Shown here in pieces: positions 39,101 through 54,100 of a stretch of DNA of 64,000 nt (its first letter is position 1; the number at the start of each line of letters is the position of its first letter). Source of the DNA: Patagioenas fasciata (taxonomy: Eukaryota; Chordata; Aves; Columbiformes; Columbidae). Both the position numbers and the translations under genes were made by a program. Where the stretch lies: the NCBI RefSeq assembly GCF_037038585.1, contig NC_092525.1:18146867-18210866 (forward strand), read 5' to 3'. The notes under the pieces are model-generated. The model made no database searches and was not told the DNA's origin. It saw only the letters and a program-made list of their open reading frames with translations.

Positions 39101-42100
39101 GGTCCTCCCCAGCTACCAGCTCCAGAGCATCACCCCGGGATTCACACAGCACTGCTTTCCAGCTCATAGGGAGAAGTCAGACACTGAGAATTAACTGTGA
39201 TAACTGATGGCTGTGAAGACGGGGGGTGGGGAAGAGGGATGGTAGAGATGGAAACCTCCTTCCACACACACCTCACAACCGTGAAGACATCGAGGGGAAG
39301 GGGTCCAGCCTCCATTAGGGGCATCCGCCACCTCTCTGGCCAACCTGGGCCAGGCTCTCACCACCCTCAGGGGCAACTATTTCTTCCTCATGTCTGGCCT
39401 GAACCTCCCTCCCTTAGTTTAAAACCATCACCCCTTGTCCTGTCACAACATGCCCTTCTAAAAGGTCTGTCCCTAGTTCTGTTTCTGTATCATCCTTCGT
39501 CAGCTGTTCAGGGTCCCACAAAATCCTCCCTTGCCTCTCCATCTCCTTGCGATGTCTCTTGTCCACCTTCACTCCTGCAGCTCTTCCCTATGAGAAGGCT
39601 CAGGATAGAAATCTTTACATCCAGGATTTAGGGCCACCCTGGGCATCCCTTTGGCCCTTGATGGGCACCCAAAGCTGTACCCAGCCAGACAGCAATTCCT
39701 TGAGCCACTGCTCCCTACAACACAGCGTTTTGGGGGGCAGCCATGAGTTCTCCATCAAAGAGCATTTCCCGCTGACCAGAGCGCTGCCGAGGCTCAACAC
39801 CCTCTGCTCGCCAGCTGCCCCATCCAAAACCAGGGCCATAGCCTGACACGGAGCCCACAATAGCTGCAGAGCTCCTGTATGGCTTTGGCACATTCCCCAC
39901 CTCCGGCAGCCGGCCTGAAAACGCAGCTATCGGGTTCTTGGCATTGAGGCTGAGATCACTGTTCCTTTCACATAGTTCACGTTTCGCATAGCTCGCATGC
40001 TTTTTCCGAGCAAATCACAGCATCACCGCTCTAACGCGTACCCGCTTCACGGTCCTGATCCAATTCTACTCATAGAGAAAGGACGGGTCCTTTGGGTCAA
40101 ACAGGAGGTAAATTAGACCTGATTCAACAATTATTATGTTTAAATTTACAGACAGGCTTAAGTCCTAATGAAATGGAAGTCAATCTAAGCCATAGACATT
40201 GCTGATTGGGGATGGACTTAATCGCTTGTGCAAATTCTCCGCTGGAGAGGAAAGCAGTCCGCAGGTGGAAACCAGGGACACCGGCGTTTGCAGAGCTGGT
40301 CTCGGGCTCTGGGTGCTGCCCCTCGATCAACTCACGCTCCTTCCACCACCTGCACCCTGCAAAGCCCTGGCCGCATTTCAGGGAAGACTACACACACAAA
40401 AAAAGGAAAGCGCTGGATTTTAATGAGTGACACATAACACAGCACTGTAGTGCTTTATGATTATTTATTTTCAGATCTGGTTTCCACTGTGCTTTCTGTT
40501 TGGGTCTTTAAATATTTCTAGCCCTAATGTTTATCTTGGAGCTTGCCCACTGCTTTTAGATCCCCTCGTGACAAAACTTCTGGCTTCATGTAATAATAAT
40601 AGTACCACGGATTAAATTTACGCTATTCTCTGGTGTCTTTAAGTATCTGATTGCACAAAGTTTACAGAAGACTAAGAGCTTTGAAGGGTGTCCACACCAA
40701 CCCACTAATGTAACCCGATCTGGAGCCTGCACCAACATGGTGTGCACGGGGTCTTCATGCAGCCCAAACCTCAGCAGCATCTTTCTATGGATTGCAGAGG
40801 CTGCACAGAAAGATCAGCACCATAATAAGATACTTCATGTCTCTCTGGGTTCACCTGAGTATGAGTAAGTGTCTGTATGAGTAAAAGGACCCTGTCCTTC
40901 AAATATAGTTCAAAATGGCAAAGGTCCCAACAAGGGTCACCAGGACAGAGCCAGGAGGAGAGATCAAGTCACAGCACCCAAAAATAATTGCCAACAACTG
41001 ACAAAGAATTCACTGTCACCGCTTGGGTTCATTTTCACCTCTTTAATTTTCTTCTGTTTTGTGCTGGCAATATTTACATCTGTCAGCCCTGAGTCACCAG
41101 CAGCTTTTCACATACTGAAATAGTAACAGAATAATAAACCAACCCTAAAGCAAAGAATGGCCAGTGCAAGTTTATGGTTCTCTCCCTTCCCCATGGCTTC
41201 CTCGGTGTTCTCCTAACTTCATAGCAAGATCCTTCTCTTCTCTCTGGGACATTCTCTTTCATCACATCTGACTATGGCATATTGAAGAGGTAAACAGGAA
41301 AGCAAAAAAAGTGATACGGCTCCATGTGCAAAGGTCTTACGGTGAATAAAAATCACATTCGGAAAAGGCAGAGCCGTTTGAGACCCAAACTCCCATCTGC
41401 CCTCGGTGTGATGTTTCTGGTGGATCGCAAGGCTGATCTCCCTTTCTGTTGCAACCTGAAACTGGGGAGAATTTCTAATTGCTTCTGACTTGAAACAGCA
41501 GCAGCTTCTTGGGAATCTCCACGCAAACCAGGCAAAGCAGCGGAAAAGCAACAACAGCCCCTTTGCAATTTGTTTCTTATCAGTTTGCACTAAACCTGGA
41601 GGGGCTGCACGGTCTCCACCTCATTCAAACAGATCTCTGGAGTCTGGTTTCTAAACACAAACCGTTTCTGCAAGATTCTCCGTCAAAGTCCAGTTCCCAG
41701 CATGCTGACTTTTCCTTGCCAGTCTTTTTCTAAATTACTCAGAAATTGCCCAAATCTAAACAACGTTCCCAGCAAATGTCAACAGTGGTTCCAGGAACTC
41801 AGTTTAGCAAAAGCTTTGTAACCGGGATTCAACATGAGTTCACTTAGAAGTATTTAATCAATTAATAGAAAAACTGAACCTTGTGAGATCATGTTGTATT
41901 TATTTTTATAATATCCAATGTATTAAAAATACATATTCCAGACATGCTGTAATTGTGTGCTCATTTCTACCACACCCCATGCAATTTGTTCTTTTTTTTT
42001 TTGATTTTCCTTTTCATTTGCTTTAAGAAGGATTTGCATGACTACTCAATGAGAAAGAATCATAAATACAGAATTAACTTTGATACCTTGAGCAAAAGCG

Positions 42101-45100
42101 GGCAAAGGAGAGATGTAGGACAGAAGAAGACAAAGTCCCAAATGCTTTGAGCGTCCCAAGACATGAGGTAGGAGCATCGCTCTCCCTCCCGACCCCTGTT
42201 TCAACACCAGCCCACTACAATATGTACTTATGCTTAGGTCTGTGGGTTGGTTAGATGGGATCACTGGATTACTGTTATTTTGGTAACCAAATCTCTAACT
42301 GACAGCAATGTAAAACAGAGGTGTACACAGAGGCAGTGAGCAGGAATAAAAGCAGCAAGGGAAAGGACATCACAATGTTCAGCAATACCGGAAGATGCAC
42401 GGGATTAAGGTGTGTGTCTAAAGCCAGACTGATTTATTAATATTAACTCTTTTGAAGAGCAAAAGAAAATAAATGCTGAATTATCTCCGAGATCTACCAA
42501 GTGGAGATGGAGTAGCTTTGGCTCCGTGCGAAGACTGTCCAGACGTTCTTTTCACTTGCAAAGCAAAAGGCATTTTTTCTTGCTTAAAAAAAAGAAAATG
42601 TTCTACCATAGCACTAAATTAGAGCAGTTCATCTAAATAATTTATATCCAACAGCAGAGTACTGATGGGAAAACGCAGCCAACGTTGCCTAATTCAGACA
42701 AGCGAGCGCTTTCAAGCCTTCTCTGCCAAGGAGAAACTGCTGTGAGGGCTCAGCTCCTGCCACACTCTTGTGCTCTTGCAAAAGCTGCACCCAAAGGGTC
42801 CTGGTCAAAATTAGGATCAGGCACTTACAAATCTGCAGCCTAAACCTGAGGTTATGGAGGTTGTTGCTTTAGGGGAGCTGAGTTCATACTGAATGCTGAC
42901 GGGTGACAGCACAGAAGAAACGTGCTCTAGAAAACTTGGCAGTTAATTAAAAGGTGTACCAATAAATTATTTTTATTGTTGCATGTATTCAACAAACCCT
43001 CTGTACATGCATTAATGCTGTATAAATTATTTGTACATTGTTAAATAAATTGTATTTTGTTCCGCACTCATGTTCCAGCTTCATGTAGAATAAAAGGAAA
43101 AGAGTTTTTACTTGGCAGGTAACCCTTAAAGCAAACAGATGAATAATATTCTGTCATACTTTCCAAAGAGCAAAACCCAGTTGCTTGTGCCTCACTTTGA
43201 AAATGGGAGCATATTGGCTCTGTTTCATAACAATATTTTAGAAATGTGAGGGCTGCATTTTACTTTGCAAAAAGAAGAGAATTGCCCAGACTTGCACGTC
43301 ACTGTGTAATTTAAGGAAAAGTTCTGTGCAACATAAGCTATTGCTGTTTTGACACCCCTTTAAAGTGGCAGGGCAGCTTGGGTTTAAATGGTTCACTAGA
43401 AAAGCATAGGCATAAAATAAAAAACTAATAACGCTGTCCCTTGACATCATTAAATTTACAGAGTCCCACAGCACCACTGGTACACCTGGTTCCTAAACAT
43501 AATAATAATTCTTAAAACAACTCAATAAGCAAATACGATCTGCCTAAGTAACTACTTTCTTAGCTGTCATCTCACTTTGCAGACTGAGAGCTGGTTTAAC
43601 ATGAGGCCTCCGATCCAGAGACAGATGAATATCCAAAATTAACATGAGTTTGGGATGCTGTTGTGTATGGCTGAGCACGTGGGAGGGCACCGAGCGGCCC
43701 AGGCCAGTGCTCAGGCCACTTTCTGGCTGTTCTCTGCTAAAACCGGGGCAGACAAAATTCCCTCACCCCTCAAAAATCTTACAATTACCCAAAGGTACTG
43801 GGCTGAGCCTTTCTCAGGGCTGCACATCGTTGCACTCCCCTCCCCTGGTCACTTCTCGTTAGAGGATTTCAGTGCTGAAAGGAGGCAGGATTGTGCGGAG
43901 ACATAAATATCACTGGTGAGAGCTGACATGTGTTTTCTACTAACCTCATCTGGGCAGCGCGGCAGCATCCACAGTTTGGGAAGCTTAATAAAATACATCT
44001 CTCCTGCAATTAATCCTTTGGCAAGGATGCACCGAAGCAATTACTGTGTGTTTTTCTTCGTCATCATAAGAAAGTTTTAGTGTCTCTATCAAAATCACGC
44101 ATTTTGGGGAAGCAAAAGCCGCCTAGAAAAGCTCAATAAAAACGGCCATGAATTTGATCTCAGTTTTGACCAAAAATAAATACATTAGCTGGGATGTTAG
44201 CCTCTGAGATTCACTCTTTTTCTCCTCTTAAACACTTCACAACAACCCCTTTCCTACCAAAGCTCCTCCAGCAAATCCACAGCATTCCTGTGAGCGAGGG
44301 CGCTTGCTCGGCAGCTGCAGCTGGTTAGGAAACAACCCCGGTAACGGCATTTGGATCGTTCCTGGCAGATTTCTTACATCATTATTCAAGATGAACTGCA
44401 AATCATATGCTCGTAGTTATGGAAATGGCAGGAAACTTCTTGCACTTATGTTTTGTTTGACAAAGCTATTCTGAGGTTATGTTTGGAAGGTCGCTCCGTC
44501 CAAGTTTTTTGATGCAGAGGAAAAAGACGGAAAATGTTTTTGAGGAGCCATCAAGCAGGATAAGATTACAAGTGCTAAACTCTGCCTCTTGTATCAAACC
44601 TTTGTAGTGCACAGAAAAACACACTCCCCTCCTCCTGGATTCCCTCATGGAGCTGCAATGATCTCACACACACGTTCCTTATCCACCTCTCATCGGGCAT
44701 TAACCTCCAGATAAGGAGCTTTTGATGGAACGATCATCAGCTTCACCCCATAAATCGGCTGCAGCCGCTCTGCCCTGAGTGATACCAGACCCCCTGCCCC
44801 GCCCCACTGGGGCTCAGGTCCTTGGACTGACGGATTTTGGGGGCGGACAGGCAGGACCAGACTGTGTCACATCCACATCCAGCTCCTACACAGTGAGAGC
44901 GCAACTTTTCCACACAGGAATGGGAGAATAACACACTCTTCTGCCTCTCAAGGAGGATATACATAGTACTACAAATAGGTCATATCACAAAGGACATACT
45001 CCAGATTGTATTCAGTCTCTAATCAGATAAAAATCCCCAATACTAAGGAATTTATTCATTATTTAGTCCTGAAGTTATGGAAGTTATTTCATCGAGCAAT

Positions 45101-48100
45101 GCAATAAATTGCAAATTACATTGTGCATCTCCCCCACATATCTGATATTTTTCCCCCTCATTATACACAGAGAAGTGCACCTCTGTGATATCTTTTCAAA
45201 AAAGAAACTTTAAATATAAGAGAAACACAGTCAAGGTTGAGTCACCTTTCAAATGGCTTCATCTGAATGCTAAGGGTTTTATTCCCAAATATTTTACTGC
45301 CTCTTTACAGGCATAAGGGGCCACAGAGCAGGTATTCGTGCAACTGATACCACATGAGAAGGTCTCTTTACTTTTAATCAGGCTTTAATGCATAAGGAGC
45401 TGGGTCCTCCAAGGAGCACTGGTTTGAGAAAACAGAAGGGACAAGTGTACTTTGAACCTCTGTGATCAGAAGAGGGTGAGAATAACAACAAGCGTTTAAG
45501 TAACACCTTTCTGTTTGCCTTACATTAAGTCTCTTTCGTCAGATGTCCTTTTTTTAAGGAAAAACTAACATTTTAAATTTTCCAGTTAGCATTGCTAATG
45601 ATGACTGTCTGACAACTGCTTATTCACTGTTTACAACTAAAACGGCTCAAGTGTTCAGCAAAAGAGATTTTTCTTGCTACTGTGTGATGCACACCTACCT
45701 TTGCAACGGGACAGTCAAGTCTTCTGGAATATACAAGAAATAGCCACACTCACAAGTGAGAACATCAACAACGAAAACATTTCATGTAAAGCAAAAGACA
45801 ATTTTTTATCGCATTAACACACAGATGACTTAAATAACATGGGAAAGTATCCTCATTTTCAAGCTATTTTTCTGTTCTACGTATTTCTTTTTCTCTCTCT
45901 CCTATGGAAACACATCCAAGCCTCCCAATTCTCCAGCAATGTGTCTTAAAGACCTGTTTTATTCCCTGATAAAACTGTTGCAGATTGTTCTTTGCCCAGG
46001 AAGGCAATATCCTGCAAATACAGCTTTGAACTATTCCTGACTGACAGAAAAACTTGTAAGCACCAAGAGTCAATACTGAACATTATAAAATGAGTTTCAG
46101 AACTTCTGCAGCTCATTTTATCTCTCACTAACTCTTTCCTGCTTTACCTTATTTTCTGAAGTCACAGCTTTATTTCTGCTCCTCCCTCCCTTCTCCTTCC
46201 TTCTAACATTTAATTTGTCTTATGTGACTCAAATAGGTCTTTCTTCTCATGACCTAATATTTTAACCTTAAGCATGATGAAAAACAGACTTCACAAATCC
46301 GACACTTGAATTAAAAGTGAAACACATGCCTCAGCACAAGTTAATTAAAAATAATACATATAATGTTAGCTTGTTTAAAGTATTATTTGACCAAAAATTT
46401 GCACCCATCAATAACTCCCACAGTCCACAATTGCTACAAAAGTAACAGTCACCACCAGAAGCTCAAAGTGACTGCAAAAATTAGCTATAGAATCACAGGA
46501 TGGTTTGAGTTGAAGGGCCCTTCCCAGCTCCCCCAGTGCCACCCCTGCCATGAGCAGGGACATCTTCACCAGCTCAGGTTGCTCAGAGCCCCGTCCAGCC
46601 TGGCCTGGGATGTCTCCAGGGATGGTTCATCCACCACCTCTCTGGCCAACCTGGGCCAGGCTCTCACCAGCCTCAGGGGCAACAATTTCTTCCTCATGTC
46701 CACCCTGAATCTCCCTCCTTTAGTTTAAAACCATCAGCCCAGTTGCTGAGCTTGACCCTGAGAGATGCTAGAGCGCCAAGCAGGTACGGCCTTCAGCACA
46801 CCAGTACCCAGCACGGGCCCTGCACATCCTCAGCGTTTTGCATCACTGTCAGATGCCCCAATATCAAGTCAGATAACCATAATTAGTTGTAGATAGCTGA
46901 TTTTACACGCATGGAGCTTGGATCCTCTCTATATGGTAACTCTTGCCCTGAAACGTGCATCTGTGGTTCCCTTTGATGGGACAGGCCTTTCAAAGTAAGG
47001 ACTAGATGGAAAAAGATTATTTGAAATTCCAGACTCCTGGAGGTTGCTGGGTTTATGAGCATAATGGTCACACTTTGGCTGGGTGTAGCTGGTAAAGTCC
47101 AAACCCATTTTAAGCAGTTAGTCTTATTGAAATAGTTGGTCAAATTTAACAACTATGAAAATGTTTAAAGTTCACGTAACTTGCAGGTCTGCCATAAATT
47201 CTGCGCCTGCCAGACACACATTAAATAGAGGATCCTCAGCTGGGAATAGCCAGTCTGCTTTAAAGGGTATCGCAAGTTATATTAAACAGAGAATGTCTTG
47301 TGAAAAAGATCGCTTTTGAGATAAGAAACTCATTCTTAAGACAACAAACACAAGTGAAAATATGCTTCAGTGAAAATTAAGATCTGTCCATCCATTCCCT
47401 ACTGGTAATCGGATAAGGGAAGGAGAACTTGTTCTCTTTAAAAGCATTTTGCCTCTCTACCCAGGCTGCACCGACCAGGGTGAAGCAACCACACTTCAGT
47501 AACTGCCTTGGGACCAAAATACTGACATTTTGGTTAGCCCGGAGAAGGATGCCTAGCCCTAAACTCTGAAAATCCTGATTTGAAAGGAGAACTGTAAAAA
47601 TGGCAGCTTTGTACCCAGAAATGGGCCAAATCCCTTCCGAAAAAAAAAAAAAAGGGTGTATGCTGCCTTTTCCTCCTGCTACCCCAAAAGCGTGAACACA
47701 TTGCAACACATCTTCCTGCCTGTTTTCTGGCAGTGGTATTAAAGGAATTATTTAAGTAAGTTCTGACCTCTAATTTCTGTATTTCTTTTCACAGTAAATA
47801 AAGATGGAAACATCTAATTTTGCAAGGTCAACCAGTTTGAAACACTACAAGCTTAAAGCGTTTGTGTGAGCAACTTCAAGAAAAGCCCACCTTGTTAGTA
47901 AGATGTTTGTAGAAAACATGTAGGATAATACCACTTTGCAGCTCATTCACAGCCAATAATTGGTATTCCAGGTGAAAAAACCCACTTTCCTCCCTCCATA
48001 ACCAACACCACATTTTCTGTGATTCAAGTGGCAGAAGAAGGAAAAGGTACACATTTTTCTTGACTTGTCTAAGTTTGCATAATAAGCAATTTATTGATAT

Positions 48101-51100
48101 TTACCCACTAATAAAACAATCCCAATTGCTTTATATAGTTTTATTTTATTATTCCAATGTGTCAGCAATTGAGAATAGTAATTTGATCAAATTTTGCGTT
48201 AGAAGTAACTACACTAAATTGCCACTGTGAACGGATGATGAATGTCTAAGATATTTTATACATGATTACTTGGGCACTTTGATGCAAATGGTATCTGGGG
48301 TACTCAGAACATCCATCTGTACCATTTCTCAGCAGCAAAGTGCAGCCGTGTCTGCCGGACTTCCTACCTGTCTCTGCAAGACATGGTGGGCGTGACACCA
48401 ACATCTCAGCTGTAATTCCGAAATTAATAGGTACTGATAAAGTTATATGCATGTTATGTATTATATTAAGGCATTCCCTCACTGAAAAAATATTATTTAA
48501 GATAATAGAACTGTTCCTAGAACCTTGTATTAATAGTCTGTCTCGGCATACTTTCACAGTTGTACTTTATCAAATCTAAAAGCTGGTTTTTATCTTTGAG
48601 TAGGTAAAATGCTGGTCTGTATCAATGCGAACTCTTATCGCAGTCTGGTAATATAAAACATGCATTTTACAACCGCATAAAAAATTAGATGAGCGTTAAG
48701 CTAAACATCATTTAAAAAGGCATGCACACATACCATCCATGCCGCAAACCCATTTATGCAGAGCGTGTGAGAAACAAAAATCAAAGGAAACACTGGTATT
48801 TATAAACCATTGCTCCTTTTATACAGCCAAGGAACTTTATTTTGGCAAAACCACGATTGCCTATTTTGTCTCCCAAAAACGTCTTCTATTCCAAGGATGG
48901 AGTAACATGCCCGTGTTATTCACACTAAGGAAAAACACAGAGCAGCTTCACAGAAACCTGTGGGTTTATCCCCAAACAGCGGGGATCAGCCTTGGAAACA
49001 GCTGCGGCTCCCGATGCCAACTCTTGCCCCAAACACAGCTCCCAACGCAAAGCAAAAATTCTTCAGATCATTCCTTCACATTTCTCATTCCTAGAATAAT
49101 ATTTTCACTCTTCATCTTTCGTTCATTTCACATCTGCAAAAGCCAGTACACTCATGGAAGGTCAAATCTTCATCTGCTACTTTTGCCTGGGCTAATATGC
49201 ATCTACTGAGGAGGAAAAATTCACACCACGGAATTTTAAATAAATGCTAAAATTTTCCATGAGATGCTAAAATCACACAAGGAAACTAGCATAGTTTAAA
49301 ACAGTAAAGGCTTTTACAATGTTTTTAAGTCCAAGATTACGAGATTCTGCTATAAGTCATATTTGTTTCTCATAAGATGGAAAGGATGGAACTATCAACA
49401 ATAACAAAGAGAAAATGCATTTAAAAAAAACCCCCACATATAAATACAACAAAATAGTTTCTATTCCAAAAGTAATTAAAGAAGACATTAGAAAGCACCT
49501 ACTAAAACCAGACCTTTTACACACAGGCGGGTCAAGACAGTTTGCATCCAAGACTTGTAAAAGACAAGGTCTCTGTGATCTCTTCATGGGTGTTGACTGA
49601 ACTGACGCGGTCATGGACCCAAGAGACTCCAAGTCCGCCGGCCTCACAGCCTCCAAGACAAAACAGAGCAACGGCTGCAGCGAAGCCCAAACAACAGAGG
49701 ACGTGAGGAGGTAACAGAGCTGGTGGCAATTCCCAGGAGCTCCTGGGAAAGAGACCCTCTCAGACGTGCTTTGGCCAAGTCAAGAGTTGGGTTGTAAAAA
49801 TAACAATGTTTGTATATTTAGAATCTTACAAAGGCATTTGGCTTGACACAGCACAAGCATGTTCAGAAATTAAAGACAGATAAAATCAACACAACACTTA
49901 TTTTCTTTTTTTTTTTTTTTTTTATCCCAAGCATGTGCTCTATTAATTCAAACCCACCAGACTTGGAACGCAACATAATGGAGAGAAGTACTACAGCCTA
50001 TGCTGTCCCAGGATGGGTGGATGGAGAACTGCAATGGTCTCTTCTCACCTCTGAAACCTCTGAATCTCTAAACTAGCCGTGAACCTTGAAAAGGGATCGG
50101 TTTGCAAAGTGTTCTTGGTGCTAAACTGTGGCAAAAGAATGTGCTCATTCATCTCAAGCAAAATCAGGATTGAGAGAATATTTATTTATTTAAAGTGAAT
50201 TTACTGACACGAGAAATTTGCCTGGAAAACTACGGCAGGGTAACATTTGTGATTAATTTTTGCTTAACACGGATCTCTGTTGGCTCAGGCATCAATAATG
50301 GCATCCAGCAAATCACAGGTCAGATGATAACTGCTTTTCTTCCCCACCGAGGTAACCACACATATTTTCCTGTTAACAAGATCAATAAACCTGACACATT
50401 CTGAAATCTATTATTAACTCCTTTTACAGTATTTGAAGCTGCCCAGGCTTATTGCTTTGAACGGCCAGAGCTAGAGCCTCATGCGTGTTTCTAATTATCA
50501 GGATAAATAATCTAACACCTTATAATCTTCTTCCTCACACTTAATGATTTTGTGATGAAGTAACACAAATTGCGATTGAGTAGGTAACTACCTACAGGTG
50601 GCTGCGCAACGATGTTTTCTTTATAGGAAAAATCATTCTGAAGGTTTAACACCGTATTGCAGTAGTGAAAGCACCTTGGGTCAATACAGATTTATTCCCA
50701 TTTTTAATGTTTTTACTAGACTGAATAAACACTTGCCCCAAGACCAAACCCAGTGGTTCTAAAGGTTGCGGAAGCCCAGGGTAAACTCTTAAGTTGAGGT
50801 TGGTGTGATTGACACATCCTTGCAACAAGGATCCGCACAGTTATTTCAGGGTGGGGATTGTTCCCTCCAGCTTCATGTGGGCTTTCACAGCCCCTTCATC
50901 ACCAGGCTTTTGCTCACAACGCTTCGGATGATGGCTGATGACAGTGTGGCTGCCAATGGTATTGGGTGGCCCTTTGAAATTGCTGATTTTCAGGGGGTCT
51001 TCACAGGAGAGATGCGTTTGAGCATGGAGACACCTGGAGCATGACCATACTCATCCCCCCCTCCAGGCCGGAGGAGCTTGTTCCCAGCAAGGACACTGGG

Positions 51101-54100
51101 CCAGCCCGAAGAAGGTAGGACACTAAAGGTGGAAGGAGAAACAATCCATCCTCACTGAACCACTTATGAAATCAGAAGATGCCCTCAGTACAGGAAAGAC
51201 ATGGACGTGTCAGAGGGGGTCCGTAGGAAGCCACCAAGATGATCCAAGGCTGGAACAGCTCTGCTGTGAGGACTGGCTGAGAGAGTTGGGGTGTTCAGCT
51301 GGAGAAGAGAAGCTCCAGGGAGACCCTGTTGGGGCCTTTCTGTGCTTAAAAGGGGCTTATAAGTAAGATGGGGACAGACTTTTGAGCAGGGCTTGTTGTG
51401 ATAGGACAAGGGGTGATGGTTTTAAACTGAAGAAGGGGAGATTCAGGCTGGACATGAGGAAGAAATTGTTGCCCCTGAGGGTGGTGAGAGTCTGTCCCAG
51501 GTTGGCCAGAGGTGGTGGATGAACCATCCCTGGAGACATCCCACGCCAGGCTGGATGGGGCTCTGAGCAACCTGAGCTGGTGAAGATGTGCTGAGTCTGT
51601 GTGAAGGGGAGGAGAAGACTCAGTGCCTGTGGGAAGAGGGGACAGGAGAAGGGGACTGCATATGGGCAGAGATGGCTTTTCATGTGGTTAAACAAGAGCC
51701 CAGGACAGGGAACAAATCCATCGCACACAGGCCACAGGCATTGCCTGTCCTTCTTCCAGAACCCACACTTTGTTTGTAATACTGTAATTATTTTTATCAC
51801 TATTTTTTTGTTTTCTTGAATAATTCCTACCACAACCAGCTGGACCTTTCACTACTCTAATACTTCAAATTCTTCACCTTAATTCACTTTTCAAGCTGCT
51901 GGTAGCGCAGCTGGCAGATAAAACAAAAACCTGCTTGAAGTTTTGCCCAGAGTTGAGCCATTTCATGCCATTACAACCTGATGAAGCTCCAAAAGATCCC
52001 TAATTGATCCTCCTTTTCTTGGTTCCCCATTGACACAAACTGAAAATAGCAGAAGAGGATTTGTTTAAGGAATATCAACAACAGCTGGGCATTAAAGTAA
52101 AAGAAGAACAAAATGAGTAAGAGATTGAGATTTGCCCACTGAGATTTTACTGCGTGGTTATACAGGATATTTTATTACAACCACAGAAACATTATAGGCC
52201 TTTAAATAGGATTTCCCTTATAATTAAAGGCCTTATGGCGTAAGGGAATCTCACTGCACTTTGGAGATGACCTCAGACATTAAATGGTTTCTGAAATGTT
52301 TGACTATTTTCTTATTTCACCCCTTACACCTGACCAGCTCCCATGGCTGTGCAAACACAGGAGAATGTTGTAAGGACATTCCACCACCAGAAGCTGCAGG
52401 TGTTGAAGTAAAACACGGCCAGACAAGACTTTGAAACACATTTGCTCCACATGACAGAAGTTCCATTTTCTCTTTCAGAAAATCACAATAAAGATGACTG
52501 ATTCACAATTTCATTTGTTAGTTTTCTGACTTAGTTACACTCAACGCATTCCACAACAGCTAGAAATTATTTCATACCACAGGTTCGTGACACAAGTGTA
52601 CGATTATTTCCCTTCTTTCCTCCTACATCTACAGACCTTTACACTCATTTCCCCCAAAATAACACCTGTACACATTGGGCTGGTGGGGAAGAAAATCAAG
52701 GAGGCTGGTTTCCAGTCTTCTTTTTTTTTGTTTTTAGACTGCTTAAGATGGACCAGCAAACCTCCAAAATATCATAGAAAGCTCCAAAAGCTTGAGACTG
52801 GGAAGAACGAGACTCTGGCACTTGGGCTACACCATAAAAAATGCCCACCCTCCCCAAAACAACAGTACTCATCTGTATTTTAGCAACTCCTAGATGAAGA
52901 GCCATTGAAGAAGATGCTGTATTGTAAATATATGTAAATAAAACAGATCAATAATTTCTGCTAGAAACTTCTAAGATACCACATTGTCTGAGCACAACAC
53001 GAATCAGCTCTAATCACACGTGAATCAGAGACACTCTGAAAGACGATTTTTTAATTTGCCCTTTTTGAGGACAAGACAGACATTCAGGGCAAGACCTTTC
53101 CAAAATAAAGCGGCACAAAGACGGGCTCTGTTTAGCCACTACTGTAACCTGACCCGCTCCAGGAAGGGTGAAATTAATTGTAATATTGTCAGATCTTGCC
53201 TCACGGCCTTGGGGCTCAAAGAAATCCTTGTAAGTCATTTAAATTGCCCTTACAATCAGAGCTAAGCAAGAATTTTTTTGATGAAAATTGTCTTGGAGAG
53301 AAAAACATCATCTTCTGAAACTGGAATGTTTCACAAAAACACAGTGGTTTGGACAAAACTGCCACTGAAATCTTTTAGCGGTTCCAGAAGGAGTTTTTGG
53401 GTTGGCCTCAAAATAGGTATTATCTGGAATAACCACAAGAAATATGGGGAAAGCAGGTTACAGCTCCGCTTTTCCTCCTCTAAAGTGAGTATATGCTGGG
53501 CTAGGGGCTATGAAACACCGATTTTCTGAGAAAAATGCCTAATGGTCTCTAACATGAAATAAAGCCAGATATTGAAGGCTCAATATTTTTAATCAAATCC
53601 ACTACGTCTCAGGACCAGGCTTAATGTGGGGCTTAGGAGCACGGGTCCTCTGTCCTGGGGTGGATTGAACTCCTACCCAGAGAACTTCTGCCAGGGAGTT
53701 CAGTGGGAAAAAGGCCTCTGTGTGACGTTAAACATATACAACATTCATAGGAACAATATTTGGCAGGTCTGATTATTTGGTTTCACTCACAAGACTCAGT
53801 TTATCATCAAGCTCAGTCAGACAAAGATTACCGACTAGGTATAGTGATCTTTTTTTCTTTTTTAAAATATCTTTTTTCATGCTTTTTTTTGGGCCCCACC
53901 CCCTTTTTTAAAAATATCTCCATAAACACAATACCCTGATGGCTGCAAGACAATATCAGGGTCAGTAATGCAACTTTTCAGCCTTTCCTGATTTTTTTCT
54001 TTCTGTTGCCAAACAGAAGAATCATCAAAATGATCCTCACGTTGCTGCTTCTTAAACAAATCAGGAAAATACACACAAAGTCTGTAACTCGGGGTCAAAT

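Noticed and set aside
51357-51833. Minus-strand 158-codon frame
   Set aside because: It is largely the antisense of a CR1 fragment. Similar peptides recur at the other CR1 copies (near 17.7 and 46.6 kb), so the likeness between them reflects the repeat and not a gene family.
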